Source: Microplitis mediator (lineage: Eukaryota; Arthropoda; Insecta; Hymenoptera; Braconidae). Taken from it: a DNA stretch of 64,000 nucleotides. Below the pieces are notes generated by a model. That model was not told the origin of the DNA. It was given only the letters and a program-made list of their open reading frames with translations, and searched no databases. The stretch's first letter is position 1. Every line of letters begins with the position of its first letter. This document shows positions 34,074 to 48,635 of this stretch, one piece after another. The position numbers were made by a program, and so were the translations under genes. The stretch spans positions 11,637,697-11,701,696 of the forward strand of contig NC_079971.1 in the NCBI RefSeq assembly GCF_029852145.1. Reading direction: 5' to 3'.

Positions 34074-36680
34074 TGTAACGAGGTTTAAGATACCTCATTA
34101 TCATACCATGATAATAGACGGTTACCGAGTGTATTTATCATATGTTATCTGGTTTACCTGCTAACGTATTGACTAATTATTATTATTATTTCATAGTCCC
34201 TCTCCATTTGTGTTTCAAATGGAAGGGATGCGCACCACGTCGGCGCGTAAGCACCGACGTGAATCTATAAGAAGGCCTGCGCGCCGATAATTATTCAGAA
34301 TATATATAGCTAATTTCTCATTTCACTTTCATTATGTCTTTATAATAAACTTAGTTTACATTTTAACCTTTTTTTAATTTTTAAAACTTTACCTGCTTGT
34401 CTAGTAGTTTCTAAGCATTACTATTAGATAAGTTTAGCCCATAGCTTTTACTATGGACGACGGAAACCCCGTACGGATATACCTTGGTCTATCCTGTGTG
34501 ATTACACACCTCCTAGCCTATAGCCTTTTACCTATAGAAGACGGAAACCCCGTAGGAATACAATTACTGCATTCCCGTGTAAACCTGCTTGCACCACCTA
34601 GCTTGTATAATTTCCTTACAGAAGACGACAACCTCGTGGGGATATACTTTCATATATCCTCGTATGACTTTATCATACACCATTGCCTATGTCCTTTCCT
34701 CACAGAAGACGGAAACCCCGTGGGGATATACTTTTCCATATCCTCGTATGAGTTATTCATACACCATTGCCTGTATCCTTTCCTTACAGAAGACGGCAAC
34801 CCCGTAAAGGCACTCCTTGGCGTATCCTCGTGTGAATTACTCACACATCCTAGCCTGCAGCATTTTCTTGTAGAAGACGGCAACCCCGTAGAGGTGTGCC
34901 TTGCGCAGCCTCGTACGACCTTGGTCGTACATCATAGCCTATAGCATTCCCTATAGAAGACGGCAACCCCGTAATCCACCTTTTCGTGGTTTTTAATCAA
35001 CAATTGTGACGCTTAGGTCACAATTGTCTCTTTTAATTATTACCTGCATCATTGAACAGGCTATTTATAGGTAAGTATAACAATTCTATTATTATTATAA
35101 CTTTTTCAACCTCTTGTGCTTATCACTCTTTGGCTTGCTACGCAAATACCTGTAATCTAATTTCTTTTCATATAATTTATATTGCCCCACGACTCCCGAT
35201 CCTTTATATGCATTGAGCATATATAAATTCAAGGCCAACCGGTCGTCTGGTCCTTACGAACCGGGTAACACCAAGATCAGTTACCGAATAATTAGCCCGC
35301 TGGCTAAAAGGGACACGGGTCTATTTCTTACGAAAGTCAGAAATAGGTAACGGACGGTTGATTCACTCACTATTAAAGGGGGTGGACCTCAACATCGTTT
35401 CAGTGTACATCAAAATCTTATTTAAGGAATAACAATTATAGTTTTATTTTAGATTTAACTTTAATTTTAATTTTATATTAAATTTGATTTAATGAGTAAC
35501 AATGTAATATTTATTCTAATCCACGCATTCAACAATATAATGGTAGTTGTTTTGACTAGTAAGTAATAATAATTTTTAAGAGTATTATTATATATTGTAA
35601 CATGAGAAAAAATTCGACATCGACCCGAGGTTTGAAATTATTTGAATAAAATAAATAGTTATCCGGTGAGCAACTTTTGGTGACATCTATGACGAAAAAT
35701 TCCGACTTTGACCGAGCAAACGATCCAACGCATGGATTGAAACGAAAGATCCGGGATAGACGCCGTACTAAACGGCCACGTTTATTTTTTTTTGAACAAT
35801 TCGACTACGACTAATTTCGATCCCGACGATTGAACAACGCGATTTACGACTAAAACGACCAATCCGAGTTTTGATCAACGACTAGTTAAATTAATTGATC
35901 ACGACAATTAATTTCGACCGACACTAACCGACTTCGTGAACAAGTGAACAAGCCGAAGCCTCGGCCCGAAAACTGAACAACGTGTTCTAGTGAATTTAGT
36001 GTGAACAAGTGCTCCGCGTTCGTGTAATAATTAAAAATTAATAATTAGTTACGGGTAAAAATTATAGGATCGTGCAATTTAACGTGTTACCGAAATAAAA
36101 TATTATTTTATATTTTATTTTATTTCGTTCGAGCAATTCTGAGAATTACGGATTATCCGTGTCTCATTCGCAACAGTAGTGTTGTCACCTCGCCGTGTAA
36201 GAATACTCTGACGTCACTCGTCAAGTATTTCTTTAATACTTCCGCTGTGTGTGTGTCTCCGGACAATAAAATTATTTTATTTTAATTTCCTCAACGGACT
36301 ATGTTTTTTGAGCAATGAACTGATTTGTTTTCCGATCAACTACGACCAATTTTGTTTTGTTTATATCGAGTCAAGCCGACAACGGCATTTATTTTTTTTT
36401 TGTAACTGATACTCAATTTGTGATACCGATCAATTTATTATTCTGTGTTCAATATACGATTAATTATTTTTGTTTAATTCTGATCAATTATTTATCGTAA
36501 TCTTAAGTGCCTGACCTTTCTCCGATCCGCCACCCTGAGTCGACATTTTTGATAATTGTTTATTTGGTGATAGTAAAATCACCTGGCGCCCAACTATAAA
36601 TTTTGAACAAGGTTGCCAATAATCGTAAGTGTATTCGGACTTCACTCCGGTAGATCCCCGGTGGTGAAAAACCCGTTACA
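34074..36680. repeat. LTR-like insertion containing a structured tandem array
   Basis: It begins TGTAACG and ends CGTTACA, perfect 7-bp inverted termini typical of LTRs, inside the LINE 3' UTR. No matching target duplication is visible (left flank GTGT, right flank ATAT). TGGCGCCCAAC, a sequence resembling a tRNA-Lys primer site, occurs at 36584 just after a GGTGAT-AGTAAA-ATCACC hairpin. So the region could be a 5' LTR plus a short internal remnant instead of a solo LTR. It contains the hairpin array described separately. No enzyme domain. Confidence 0.55.
34402..35030 (+). other. Tandem 81-84-nt units forming covarying hairpins
   Basis: Units start at 34459, 34540, 34624, 34708, 34792, 34876 and (partial) 34959. 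Each has, in order: stem D (ACGG-NAACC-CCGT), stem A (around GGATAT/ATATCC), stem B (GTATGA/TCATAC) and stem C (CTGTA/TACAG). Stem sequences differ between units but remain paired. D is ACGA/TCGT in unit 3. A is GGAAT/ATTCC in unit 2. B is GTGTGA/TCACAC in unit 5 and GTACGACC/GGTCGTAC in unit 6. C is CTATAG/CTATAG in units 1 and 6, and CATAG/CTATG just before unit 1. A longer hairpin CAATTGTGAC-GCTTAG-GTCACAATTG ends the block near 35000-35025. A 163-codon frame runs through (34453-34944) because most units are multiples of three, but the residues vary where the stems do, which argues for structure and not protein. Confidence 0.8.
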
Positions 36681-36707
36681 ATATACAGAAGCCAACGTGA
36701 AGGTAAT

Positions 36708-37013
36708 TTACTGAAAGTCAAGTTCCAAGAAATAGTCATAGATCTTTGTTTTAAACACTTCGAGACTGCTTGCATTCGCAATTTCTGCAGGTAAATTTTG
36801 CCACAAACGAATTGTAGTTTCTACAAATGAATTTTCAAGAAAGTTAGTAGAGAAATTTGGCAATTCAAAATTTACATTATTTGTTTTTATAGCTAATCTT
36901 TCAGAACGTCTAGCTTCATCTTCAACAAATAATTCCCTAAGGTAGCTAGGTTTTCCTGTTTGCAATAGTTTATAATAATAAGTGATTAAATGATATAGAC
37001 GTCTTGATTTCAC
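36708..37013 (-). pseudogene. C-terminus of a LINE endonuclease/reverse-transcriptase ORF
   Basis: About 101 residues: RRLYHLITYYYKLLQTGKPSYL, EARRSERLAIKT, NSFVETTIRLWQNLPAEIANA, SLEVFKTKIYDYF. The LWQNLP...SLxxFK ending is a familiar C-terminal signature of Jockey-like and related non-LTR retrotransposon proteins. The catalytic RT is missing upstream (truncation near 37073). It is followed by the interrupted 3' UTR. Confidence 0.65.
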
Positions 37014-37073
37014 AGATAACCAATTTAATTTACGTCTGTAAGGGGTAATGTGTTCATCTCTCGTACGCCCAGA

Positions 37074-39540
<2,467 letters not shown>

Positions 39541-39898
39541 GAAAATTTACAATTTTCTTAGCGGGAAGTTTAAAATTTTTTAACATACATTATTGAAATT
39601 TAAAATTTTTTGTTACTTCAAAAATTAATAATTAATGAAATCAAAAATTTTATAAACTTTTATACCGTCATCTTGTTAATTATGTTTATAGAAAGGGCTC
39701 CGAGAAACAAAAAGCTTAAGATTAATTATTTAAACTTTTATACCGACTTTTAAGACAACACAAACCCGTAAAAGGAATGTTGATTAACAATTGAACAACT
39801 TTTAAAAATGGTGATACAACTTTTATTACCGCGGAATCATATTTTTTAAAGTGTCTAGATGACATCAGAACTTTTTCAAATTTTTTATTTAATATTGA
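39541..39898 (-). repeat. Reverse copy of the repeat seen at 30480 and 60530
   Basis: It contains, in reverse complement, the AAAAGTCGGTATAAAAGTTT, ACGGGTTTGTGTTGTC and GACACTTTAAAAAATATGATT blocks of the two forward copies. Similarity stops at about 39898, where unrelated DNA begins. Confidence 0.75.
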
Positions 39899-42700
39899 CA
39901 CAAATCGCTTTTTGTCTTTGCGATTTTTATCAGCAGCCACCAGAATTCGCGAGTTGAACCCTGGCTTAGGCTGGCCTTTAACAAATTTTATAATTACTTG
40001 GACAGAGCAGTGGGCTGGAGTTCTTGCAAAGCAAAGACCCACACTTATTCAAACACGACAACGTATGTGAAAACTTATCAACTTACCTCACGGCTTATTA
40101 AACTATAGATTATTCTTATGGATGGTCGAATTACTATTTAAGACTTAATCAATAATATTTTTATTGAACTATTTAATAATCTTATCAGTAAAATAAAATA
40201 ATTGATAAGATGAACAGATGGTAGATCAAATGAATGATTAACAATTGCTACGATTGTTTATTGCCAATTATAATAATAAAAATTACTTACAAGAAGATGC
40301 AAGCGCTGGATATAATGTAGATGGCACTATATAGTATTATGTTGCGAGTACATCGCCGGTAACGTACAGTAATTAAACTAACTTTGTTTATAATAATTAA
40401 TCAAGTAGAACAGTAAAGTATGATCGCAAGAGAATTGTTAGTAATACAAACTATAACGCAAGTTAATTTTCCGATTTACAAAGAATGCAAGTTGTTGCGT
40501 AATCACAACTACATTCAAATTTACATGTAGTTGCACTTTCGGCAAATAGAGGCAGCACCTACTGAGGCCTAGTGTCTGTAAATTCAAACTTGACTAGCGC
40601 AGTGCAGCGCATGCGCATCGATTTCTCCTGCCTCGTGTCAAGAAGACCGACGCCATTATCTTTCGCTTTACGTATGTTCAAGTGATAACACGTGTTATAT
40701 TTAATCGTATCATTTTGCGCTCTTCACGAGTAATTAAATAAAAGCAATTAATTTAAAGCATTCAGTGATCATTAAGCTTTATAACAATATAATTATTTTT
40801 ATGATCGCTAGCATAAAAGCTCATTTAATAATTAATCAAGAACTCAAATAATTCAGCGATCATCGACGACGAGGTTATTCCATCGGGAGAAACAACAGAT
40901 GCATTTTTTATTAAATGTTTACTTGTTACCAGTGCTCATATAATTAAAGGACTCAATTATGCTTAATATTTTAAATAAATTAAAAGTTATTTTTCGCTCA
41001 GTACCATATGCAATCATGCTACCACGTGTTCAACAAATAAATTAAATTCAGTGCAATTTATTATGAGCTCATTAAATTCATTTAATTCAGTGATCATTAT
41101 TATTAAAACTCAATAATTAAATTATTTTGTATTAGGTGTGTTACGTCCAAAATGTAGTGTGTATCGTGATTTTGGACATAATTTATTATTTTTATTTTCG
41201 GCCCTAGTCTTTCGACCACTAGACCGGGATCACACTGAGTGTAATTATCTGGGAGGTGTGTTGAAACAAAAGATGTTAGATATACAATTTAAATTACTCT
41301 ATATTATACAATTAACAATTTCGATGATATGGATACAATAAAACCTGATATTATTTTATAAAAGTATTAGGTGGCTAATTAGCCGACTCTAATTTACAAT
41401 TAATTTCGTTTCAATAACCAGAGAGGACTATAGAATTTTGAATACAATACAATTTTCACGATATTTCCGTGTGTTGGAAATGTTATTGTTTTAATACAAC
41501 ATAAACTTAAAAATTACAGTACCTGTAGTCGCAGCAACTGGATGTTTGTATGATCGTAGGTTTCACTGACTCTAGGTATTACTTTCGCTAACAATTTATT
41601 TTAACAGTTGAATTTAAACTTATAAAACCACTAATTTTAATAAAACTCTTAATAATGTAAGTGTGCGGACACTTGTGTAATATAAACTAGTACGGAACTA
41701 GTGTAAAATAAATCTAAGTGTGAGAACTCTGTATAAAACTGAACTAGTACGGAACTAGTGTAAAAGTGTGAGAACACTTGTATTTAATTGAACTAGTACG
41801 GAACTAGTGTAACTTAACTTTTGTGAAGACACTGTGACTTGAACTTCACTGCCCCAATGGAACTCTTGTCCGGGACTAACTATTTTTGTGCTTAACGACC
41901 CTTTTTATGTTTTCTTATCGGATCCTAATTCGTCTATTGTTTGGGGAAAAACTGTGTCCAATCGGAACATAGTTCCTATGGGTCCTTTCCCTTTCTCTAA
42001 TATTTTCACCTTAGGAAAGCGGTAAGGGCGCACCCCTATGTGGGCCAATGTGCGTGCGCACCCACAAATACATCCACATGAACAATATTTTACTTATAAC
42101 AATATTTTAATTTAATTGTTTAAATTTATTTATAATTCTTTGTGATATTATGATTTGTTAACTTAAAATATTAATTTTAATTAACATTATATTTTTTTTA
42201 TTGGCGTTGATCCTATATTATTTATTTGTTGTTTTAATTCATTTATAATTATCGTTTTTAAATTAGTTTATTATACTTTGTAATATTATGATTGGCTAAC
42301 TTTAAAATATCAATTTTAGTTAACATTAAATTTTTTTGATTTGCGTTGAGCCTATATTATTTATTTATTGTTATAAGTTTTCTACTATTTTTGTTAGTCA
42401 ATTAAATCCTAATTTGAATTTAAAATAGGTGGCTAGCAGCCGACTCTATTTATAATATTAAAAAGTAAAAATTATTAAGATTGTATGAAAGAAAAATATT
42501 ATTAGGTGGCTAGTCAGCCGACTCTAATTTACAATATTCAAAAATTATATTTACTATCTCAAATTTTACATTACTCATAATTTTTTTGTAAGAATTATTT
42601 ATTAAATTTTTAGGTAGATTTTTTTGAAAATCTAACTATTGTATTTGTCCTCATGGTCGATTTTTCAAAGAATTTCGTCATAAACTATCATAATTAGTGG
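39899..42700. other. AT-rich region with short internal repeats, no gene seen
   Basis: It contains three copies of the partly palindromic AACTAGTACGGAACTAGTGT (around 41688, 41741 and 41791). TAGGTGGCTA-N-AGCCGACTCTA, a palindrome-bearing phrase, also occurs three times (41369, 42427, 42504). A hairpin GTCCAAAAT/ATTTTGGAC lies near 41145-41176. The region may be composed of LTR or MITE remnants, but I could not place termini. Confidence 0.5.
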
Positions 42701-42759
42701 AGTAGAGTTCAAAAATACCATTCGTTAAAAAATTTATGTATGTATATATATATATATAT

Positions 42760-43620
42760 ATATGTAATATAACGGACTTTTGAGGACACGATTGCGTCTA
42801 CAATTCTTATCCGATCTCAATGAAATCTTCTACACTTATTTTATGTGTAATTACCACGGTTAAGTTCGAAGATAGGCTGAATCGGTCGATTAGTTTAGAA
42901 GTTATGGCTGTTTGAAATTTTAACGATTTTTCAAAAAAATCAGTTTTTAATCACTTTTAAAGTCCATATAACTTTAAAACTAAATTTCATAGAAAATTTC
43001 TGTAAAAAGTATTTTGAAGCTTGATTGATAAGCTTTAATTTATGCCCTTAAACTTTACATTTTGACCATTTCTTCCAATAATTTGATAGCCTTGAAAATT
43101 TTAATGGAATCAAAAAATGTTGAAAATATGGTTTTCATTCCACATAAGTTATGATTGTCCCATTATAATCTAGTTTTGTCAGTTGCATTTTATTGTGCAC
43201 AAAATAACCTGTGAATTTCACTGCAATTTTATATTTTAAAAGTATTTCTTTTATTATTTATGATGTATCAAATGTACCTCTACTCCCTATGATTATCACT
43301 GGTCTTGTCATTACGATAGCACCCACAGTTCTTATCGAATCTTTATGAAATTTTTCACACTTATTCTATAGGCGATTATCTTGATCAAATTCGAAGATGA
43401 GCGAAATCGGTCGATTAGTTTTGAATTGATGGCTGTTTGAAATTTTCAAGATTTTTCGAAAATATCAGTTTTTATTCACTATTGAAGTTCATATAACATT
43501 AAAACTAAAACTAATAGACAATTTCAGTAAAAAGTATCTTAAAGCATGTTTTAGTAAGCTTTAATTTTTGACCTTTAACTTCATGTTTTGACCATTTATT
43601 TGAATAATAGTATTACGTTT
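42760..43620. repeat. Diverged ~530-bp tandem duplication
   Basis: The block from about 42780 to 43110 (TCTTATCCGATCTCAATGAA, GATCGG-like TCGGTCGATTAGTTT, ATGGCTGTTTGAAATTTT, AAGTCCATATAACTTTAAAAC, ATTTTGACCATTT) recurs with many changes at 43315-43605. A TA microsatellite (about 42737-42762) precedes it. No coding frame. Confidence 0.7.
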
Positions 43621-44053
43621 AGAAATTATTTATTTGATTATTAGTTATTCTTTTAATTGACGTTTGAATATTTTTTATTTGTGTTAAATTATTGAATTTT
43701 ATTTAATGACTACTTCGTCATTAAGATTTAATTTTTCTATTTGTTTTGTGATGCCAAGTTGTCTCGACAAAAGTGCACTCAAAGAGAAAGTGAGGGATTA
43801 AGATGGTATTTATTTGTAACTAAAAATATACTCCACGTACACTTTTGTTGATAAATATTTTTGGTTTTGTACGAAAAGTATTTTCAGATGGCCTTTGGGC
43901 CTTTATAATTGCCCGAGGGGTCATTTAGATTCCATTTAGGTGTTTGCTCTAACATTTCAAAAAAATGTCAAAGCAAACAAGTCTAAATGCCTTAAAAGCA
44001 TTTTACAATTACGTCATGTCTTATCACTAAATATTATCGAAAAATGGCATGCA

Positions 44054-44518
44054 TTAATTAAAACTATAAATATTGGAGCTACAATTCGGAGAGTCGGGAA
44101 CTTCTACACTGAAATTTTCTTCTCTTTCAGAAACTTTTTCAATATTTGAGCTATCACTTATACTTTTTGAGATTTTGCCAAAAAGCTGGACGGCTAATTT
44201 TTTTAACGGTTTGTCGTTAATAACAATTATAATTTTCTTTTCCAGAAAAAATCGAAAAATGCTTTTTTCTAGACGCCATTCCGGATCGTTTAAGCCATCA
44301 ACTATATTTTTAGGAGACCTGTAACTATTTTTTGCTGGAACTCAACTTCTCGACTAGACTAAAATAGAATAAAAATACATTATTTAGGTATTTCCATTGA
44401 TTCGTTTATTTACTATTTGATATGGTATTAATCTTTTTCTTAGACTCGCAAGCCTTTCTTGTGCCTATTTAGACAGTCAATCTGAAGGAGTAAACTCCAA
44501 TCGTGCGTCGGAGCTGAC
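44054..44518. repeat. End module, right-arm copy
   Basis: Mirror of 7451-7915. It differs from the left copy by a small change near 44255 (ATCGAAAAATGC versus the left ATCCAAAAAATGC-type run). Confidence 0.7.
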
Positions 44519-45245
44519 ACACACGCTTTTTTTTGTTTCACTCGATCGAATTTTTGAAAAAATTGAAGATCACGTTTTTTTGCTCTGAAAAGCTCATATT
44601 CTTCAACACAATGAGAGAAAAAAAATTTCTGAGCTTTGTCTACATTTTTATTGCAGACAGTGCTTAAATTTTCAAAAAAAAAAAAAAAATTTTTTTTTGA
44701 ATTTAATGAACGAGAGATCAGTAAAATTATGAAATGCAGCGGCAGAAACGTGTTCAAAATTAGAGTCTTTTGGTTTTTTTAAATTTCCTAAAGTTGATCA
44801 AAAAATTATTTTTCAAAAAAAAATTTTTTTTTGAAATTTTTTTGTCGCTGGTTTTTCTAAGACTACTCAAAAACCACTAACGCTAAAAAATTTCAAAGAT
44901 CTAATCCAAAAACTAGACACTGTGAGCTACGATTTCCTTTTTTTCATTTCTTGTACGACCATTTCGCTCGAAGTTACGGCCTGTTGAAAATCGCCCAAAA
45001 ATGTGGAATTTTTTTTTTTGATTTCTCAATTTTTTCCGCTTGTATATATCTATAACTGACCAAAACAAGTAGTCATTGTCTAATTATTACTGGGTATACC
45101 CTTATTGGTCTCGTTACCATATAAACAATAATATAATTAAATATAACACAAATAAGAAAATCAATCATTTATTTGACGTCTTTAATTTCCTTTTATCCAA
45201 AGTTCAATTTTATCCAAATAAATACAATAAACTACATTTTTAATT

Positions 45246-45318
45246 GTGAGATTCGGCACAGTGGATAACAGATCAGACTTTGAATTGAAAGGTCTCAGGA
45301 TCGAGCCTACCAGTTGGC
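45246..45318 (+). repeat. tRNA-derived sequence, right-arm copy
   Basis: Mirror of 6651-6723. The A-box-like CGGCACAGTGG, anticodon-loop-like CTTTGAA and B-box-like GGATCGAGCC are in sense orientation, followed by a T-rich tract. Confidence 0.45.
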
Positions 45319-45751
45319 GGGATTTTTTTTTTCTTTTCGTAATTAAAGGCACTAGGGGTAGAAGTATGGTGAATTTGCCCCCGAAAGGTATCGGCTTGAT
45401 ACTGCGGGGATTTTTGGGTACTAATAAGATATTAAGATTCTGAGAGTTTCAGCTTTTGAAACCAATCGGTCTTCGAGAAAAAGCCAAATATGTAAAAATC
45501 AGATAAAATCAGATTCAAGCTGTGGGGTCGTTCATAAATTATGTAAGAGGCTTTGAAGGCTAATTTGGCCCCCTCTCCTTCTATTGTAAGACATCATAAG
45601 ATTACGACTAGTCCCCCCTACCCCTTGATAATAAATTTTCGTAAGAACAGGATATATTGATCAAATATAAGTCCATTTATTCTGAAAATATACTTTATTG
45701 CAATCTTATTACTATAAATATCATTAATTAACTGTAATAATATTAATCTTA

Positions 45752-46796
45752 TTAACCTATCACAGTTTTGACCAGAATTAGTTCAGTAAAACCTAAGGTG
45801 TTAAAAGAAATAGATAATAAATCAAAACTTTGAATATTTATATTTTTATTTGATGTGGAGTAGAATCCACACGTTGGACATGTACGCGCAATTAATTGCG
45901 TTTGAACCGTAGGACAATAAAAGTCATACGGTGTTGAAATAAAATCTGGACGGCTAGGAATCTCAATGTTTAGAGATAATTGCACAAATAAAGGACAAAA
46001 ATTAGCATTTGTTTGGTCTTTAAGAAGTGGGATATCTAAAGTTTGCACTTGTTGAAGAGGATAAGGTGGTGGAATAAATCCATCTGGTAAAATCATTCGC
46101 AAATTACTCCTTAATTTCCCACAGCAACTCAATTCTGTGCATTTGCTAATTTGCAATAAATACTGAGATTCTCTTATATGTCTGTAGTACCAATCGGGAG
46201 TCCATTCTGCCAGGCTTACATCACCATTATCACGACCAGGATCTATGTATTCAGCAACAACTGGTTTATCATCAATAATTAATTTACTCCATATTTCCGC
46301 TAAAATATCACCGGCTATTTTGAAGTTTTTGAGTTCAAGTTCATCATCAACTGTACGTCGCTGATCATCAAGATGATTGCCAAAAGAATCATAAGGTAAG
46401 ACAAGTCCAAATAATTGATGACCACGGAGCCATTTTACGCTCTACTCGATTGAAACAACTTCGTCCTGGAGCATTCGTAATGATAAATATAGCATCGAGA
46501 TCAAATTTACAAAAATGAGAAACGGCATGAGAAATAACTTGAGGAAAACGTAGATTTTCATCAGGTCCTCCGTCAACAGTCATAATTACAACTGGTTTCA
46601 CACCATTATAGTCCGTTTTGGCGAGGGATTGAAATTCTGTTAGCTCTATAAGATGCTCTAAATCTATGCTATGAGTGTGCGCAGATGATGATAAATGTTT
46701 TCCTGATCTGATTGCAATGTACGTAGGCCCACTGTATGTCACTGCTTCAGATCTGCCCATTTCATTAGCAGTTATTTCAATACCAGTGTGACGTCA
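45752..46796 (-). pseudogene. DDE-like transposase, C-terminal half, right-arm copy
   Basis: Mirror of 5173-6217, with the same frameshift after NRVERKMAP and identical protein segments. The BEL element inserted about 80 bases upstream of its open part. Confidence 0.6.
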
Positions 46797-46875
46797 CGAC
46801 GTTCTATTCCTGCTGTCAATCAATTTATTAAAAATCGTACATGCTATGTCATCTGGCTACTTATGAATTAATTAA

Positions 46876-47615
46876 TGTAAGATGAGCGAATGCTCTGTGG
46901 GATTCTGGTGTAGGTGTGGTTAATTCAATAACTAACAATTAACACAAATTACAGATAAAAGAATAGATCTTTATTAAACAATATGTACACTAAAACTATG
47001 AGAAAAATAGCGAATGCAACTACAAGATACGCGATAGCGAATGCGACTGTAAACGAATACGCGTATAAACTCGACACGTGGTCGGTAGCGGTTAATGACG
47101 CGATAAGTAATTTATACTTAATAAGACGCGAGCAACAATTCAATATATACTCAATAATTAGTAGCCTTGATATACTAGCTAATTATTGAGAATAGTTAAG
47201 CGGAGATTTAGCGGAGCGGTTCAGACTTATATCACACTAGTGATATATTGATCGAAGCGGTTAGATGGAAAGCTGTATTCGAACTGATCGATGTAGATTG
47301 GAAATAGACGTCGTCTTCTTCCTTCGTGGCTGCTCGGTGGTGACGTGGCAGCATGGCTGCAGTAACGAATTTTCCTATTGGCTTAAAAGCGCGCCAACAG
47401 GAAATAGTTAGCCGCCAATTTCTCTGATTGGCCGGCTGGTAGCGGGTTCTCATGCCGACGTGGCACGGTCATGAGTAAGAAATTGCAGGTGTCGGGCCCA
47501 GATAGCGAGTGACCCGGCACTATTCTGACATTCAAGTCAGTAGCGAGTTCGGCTGCTCCCGTACGTAGCGAAAGTACACGAAGCTTTTCAAAATGATCAA
47601 GCTCGTGACTGAACA
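46876..47615 (-). repeat. BEL 3' LTR (740 bp)
   Basis: Same sequence as 48890-49629 as far as I can compare. The purine-rich GCTGGGGAGAA lies directly inside it on the sense strand (the likely polypurine tract). It contains eight TAGCG pentamers on the plus strand. Confidence 0.93.
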
Positions 47616-47684
47616 TTCTCCCCAGCGCTGGCGACGGTGTCGACAGGATTGTCCTCTGGAGAGTGAACTGGTAGCACACACAAA

Positions 47685-48635
47685 TTAGCGATTGGTAGCG
47701 TAAGACACTCTTGCACCAATATCAGCGTTTTCCCAAGCACGTAGTGTTGCTTTAAGCATATCGTGCAGCTGTTGATAGGTAGGAAATTCATTGGAGAGTC
47801 CCAGCGAGGACATCCACTCCACTCGGAGATCTTCAGGCAAGCAATGTACAGTCAAGCGAATCAGAAAGGGATCTGATTCATTGATTGGAACTCCCAAGGC
47901 AGCGATAGCGTCTAGCGATTTTTTGTTAGCGAGCAACAGAGCGTTCAATTCAGCAGCGGAGTGACCAGTTAGCGGTTGCCTGTATAACAAACCATCGATG
48001 TGCATGTCGAGCAATCGACGTGGATTTGTGTAGCGAGTAGTCAGTAATTCCCATGCAGGTTGGAAGGCGTCATCAGTTACCTGTAAATTGGCGAGTAGCG
48101 AAGCGGCTTCACCTTTTACTTGAGTCTTCAAATAATGCATTTTTTGTGACCCAGTTAGCGAATTTTCACTGATGACAAGCGACGTGAATAGATCTTTGAA
48201 CGAATCCCATTCGTCATAATTGCCTTGGAACGTTGGCAGCTTAATCTTCGGCAAGTTGGTCATGTGCGCACCTCCAAAGTAAGCGGTTTGATCGTGATTG
48301 ATAGCATGTGCATCATAAACACGTTCTGGAGCGGGTTTAGCAGCGCTGAGTCTCACCAGGAGCTCAGTGTACACTTGACTAGCGGTACCAAAAGCGTTAC
48401 CTGTATGGTATTCATTTTCAACGATCTCTGGGATATCATCAAAAATTCTCTCATGAGTTGTGTTGAAGCGAGTCCACAAATCATTCAAGAAAGCGAGTTC
48501 AGCGTCAATAGCGGGTGCACCTTGAGTAGCGAGTACGGCGTCGGTCAAGCGGTTGGACATATTACGCATCGTGTCGATGCGGTTCATTTGAAGAGCGACT
48601 TGGGCTTCGGCGGCCATCTTGATTACACGTTGCAC
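47685..48635 (-). CDS. gag: BEL/Pao gag protein (DUF1759-type)
   Basis: An intact 316-codon frame. It opens MQRVIKMAAEAQVALQMNRI. The central LPKIKLPTFQGNYDEWDSFK, then MHYLKTQVKGEAASLLANL and AWELLTTRYTNPRRLLDMHI, are hallmark segments of the DUF1759 gag domain of BEL/Pao elements (about residues 125-230). The C-terminal part (LPEDLRVEWMSSLGLS...FPTYQQLHDML) matches the usual continuation. It stops 70 bp before the 3' LTR. Zinc knuckles and all pol domains that normally follow are absent. The start was chosen as the first ATG of the long frame, leaving a 254-bp leader after the 5' LTR. The protein presumably acts in particle assembly if expressed. Confidence 0.9.
   Translation of the reverse strand: MQRVIKMAAEAQVALQMNRIDTMRNMSNRLTDAVLATQGAPAIDAELAFLNDLWTRFNTTHERIFDDIPEIVENEYHTGNAFGTASQVYTELLVRLSAAKPAPERVYDAHAINHDQTAYFGGAHMTNLPKIKLPTFQGNYDEWDSFKDLFTSLVISENSLTGSQKMHYLKTQVKGEAASLLANLQVTDDAFQPAWELLTTRYTNPRRLLDMHIDGLLYRQPLTGHSAAELNALLLANKKSLDAIAALGVPINESDPFLIRLTVHCLPEDLRVEWMSSLGLSNEFPTYQQLHDMLKATLRAWENADIGARVSYATNR

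Larger units (their letters stand above)
33963..37073 (-). mobile_element. Non-LTR retrotransposon 3' fragment, interrupted
   Basis: On the minus strand the end of a LINE-type ORF (36708-37013) is followed by a 3' UTR ending TTGCCTTGACATATTAAATAAATAAATA at 33963, a typical A-rich LINE tail adjoining a TATG microsatellite. The 5' end is truncated near 37073. A 2607-bp LTR-like insertion (34074-36680) splits the 3' UTR. Confidence 0.7.

Noticed and set aside
34159..35030. CRISPR-like array, because of regularly spaced repeats
   Set aside because: The unit is 81-84 nt with diverged repeats, and the intervals are paired stems and not unique spacers. The context is eukaryotic and transposon-rich.
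36584..36594. TGGCGCCCAAC as a tRNA-Lys primer-binding site defining a 5' LTR ending at about 36581
   Set aside because: Perfect TGTAACG/CGTTACA termini enclose it, and similar TGGCGCC sequences lie near the ends of other LTR-like inserts here, so it is more likely part of the LTR. Not fully excluded.
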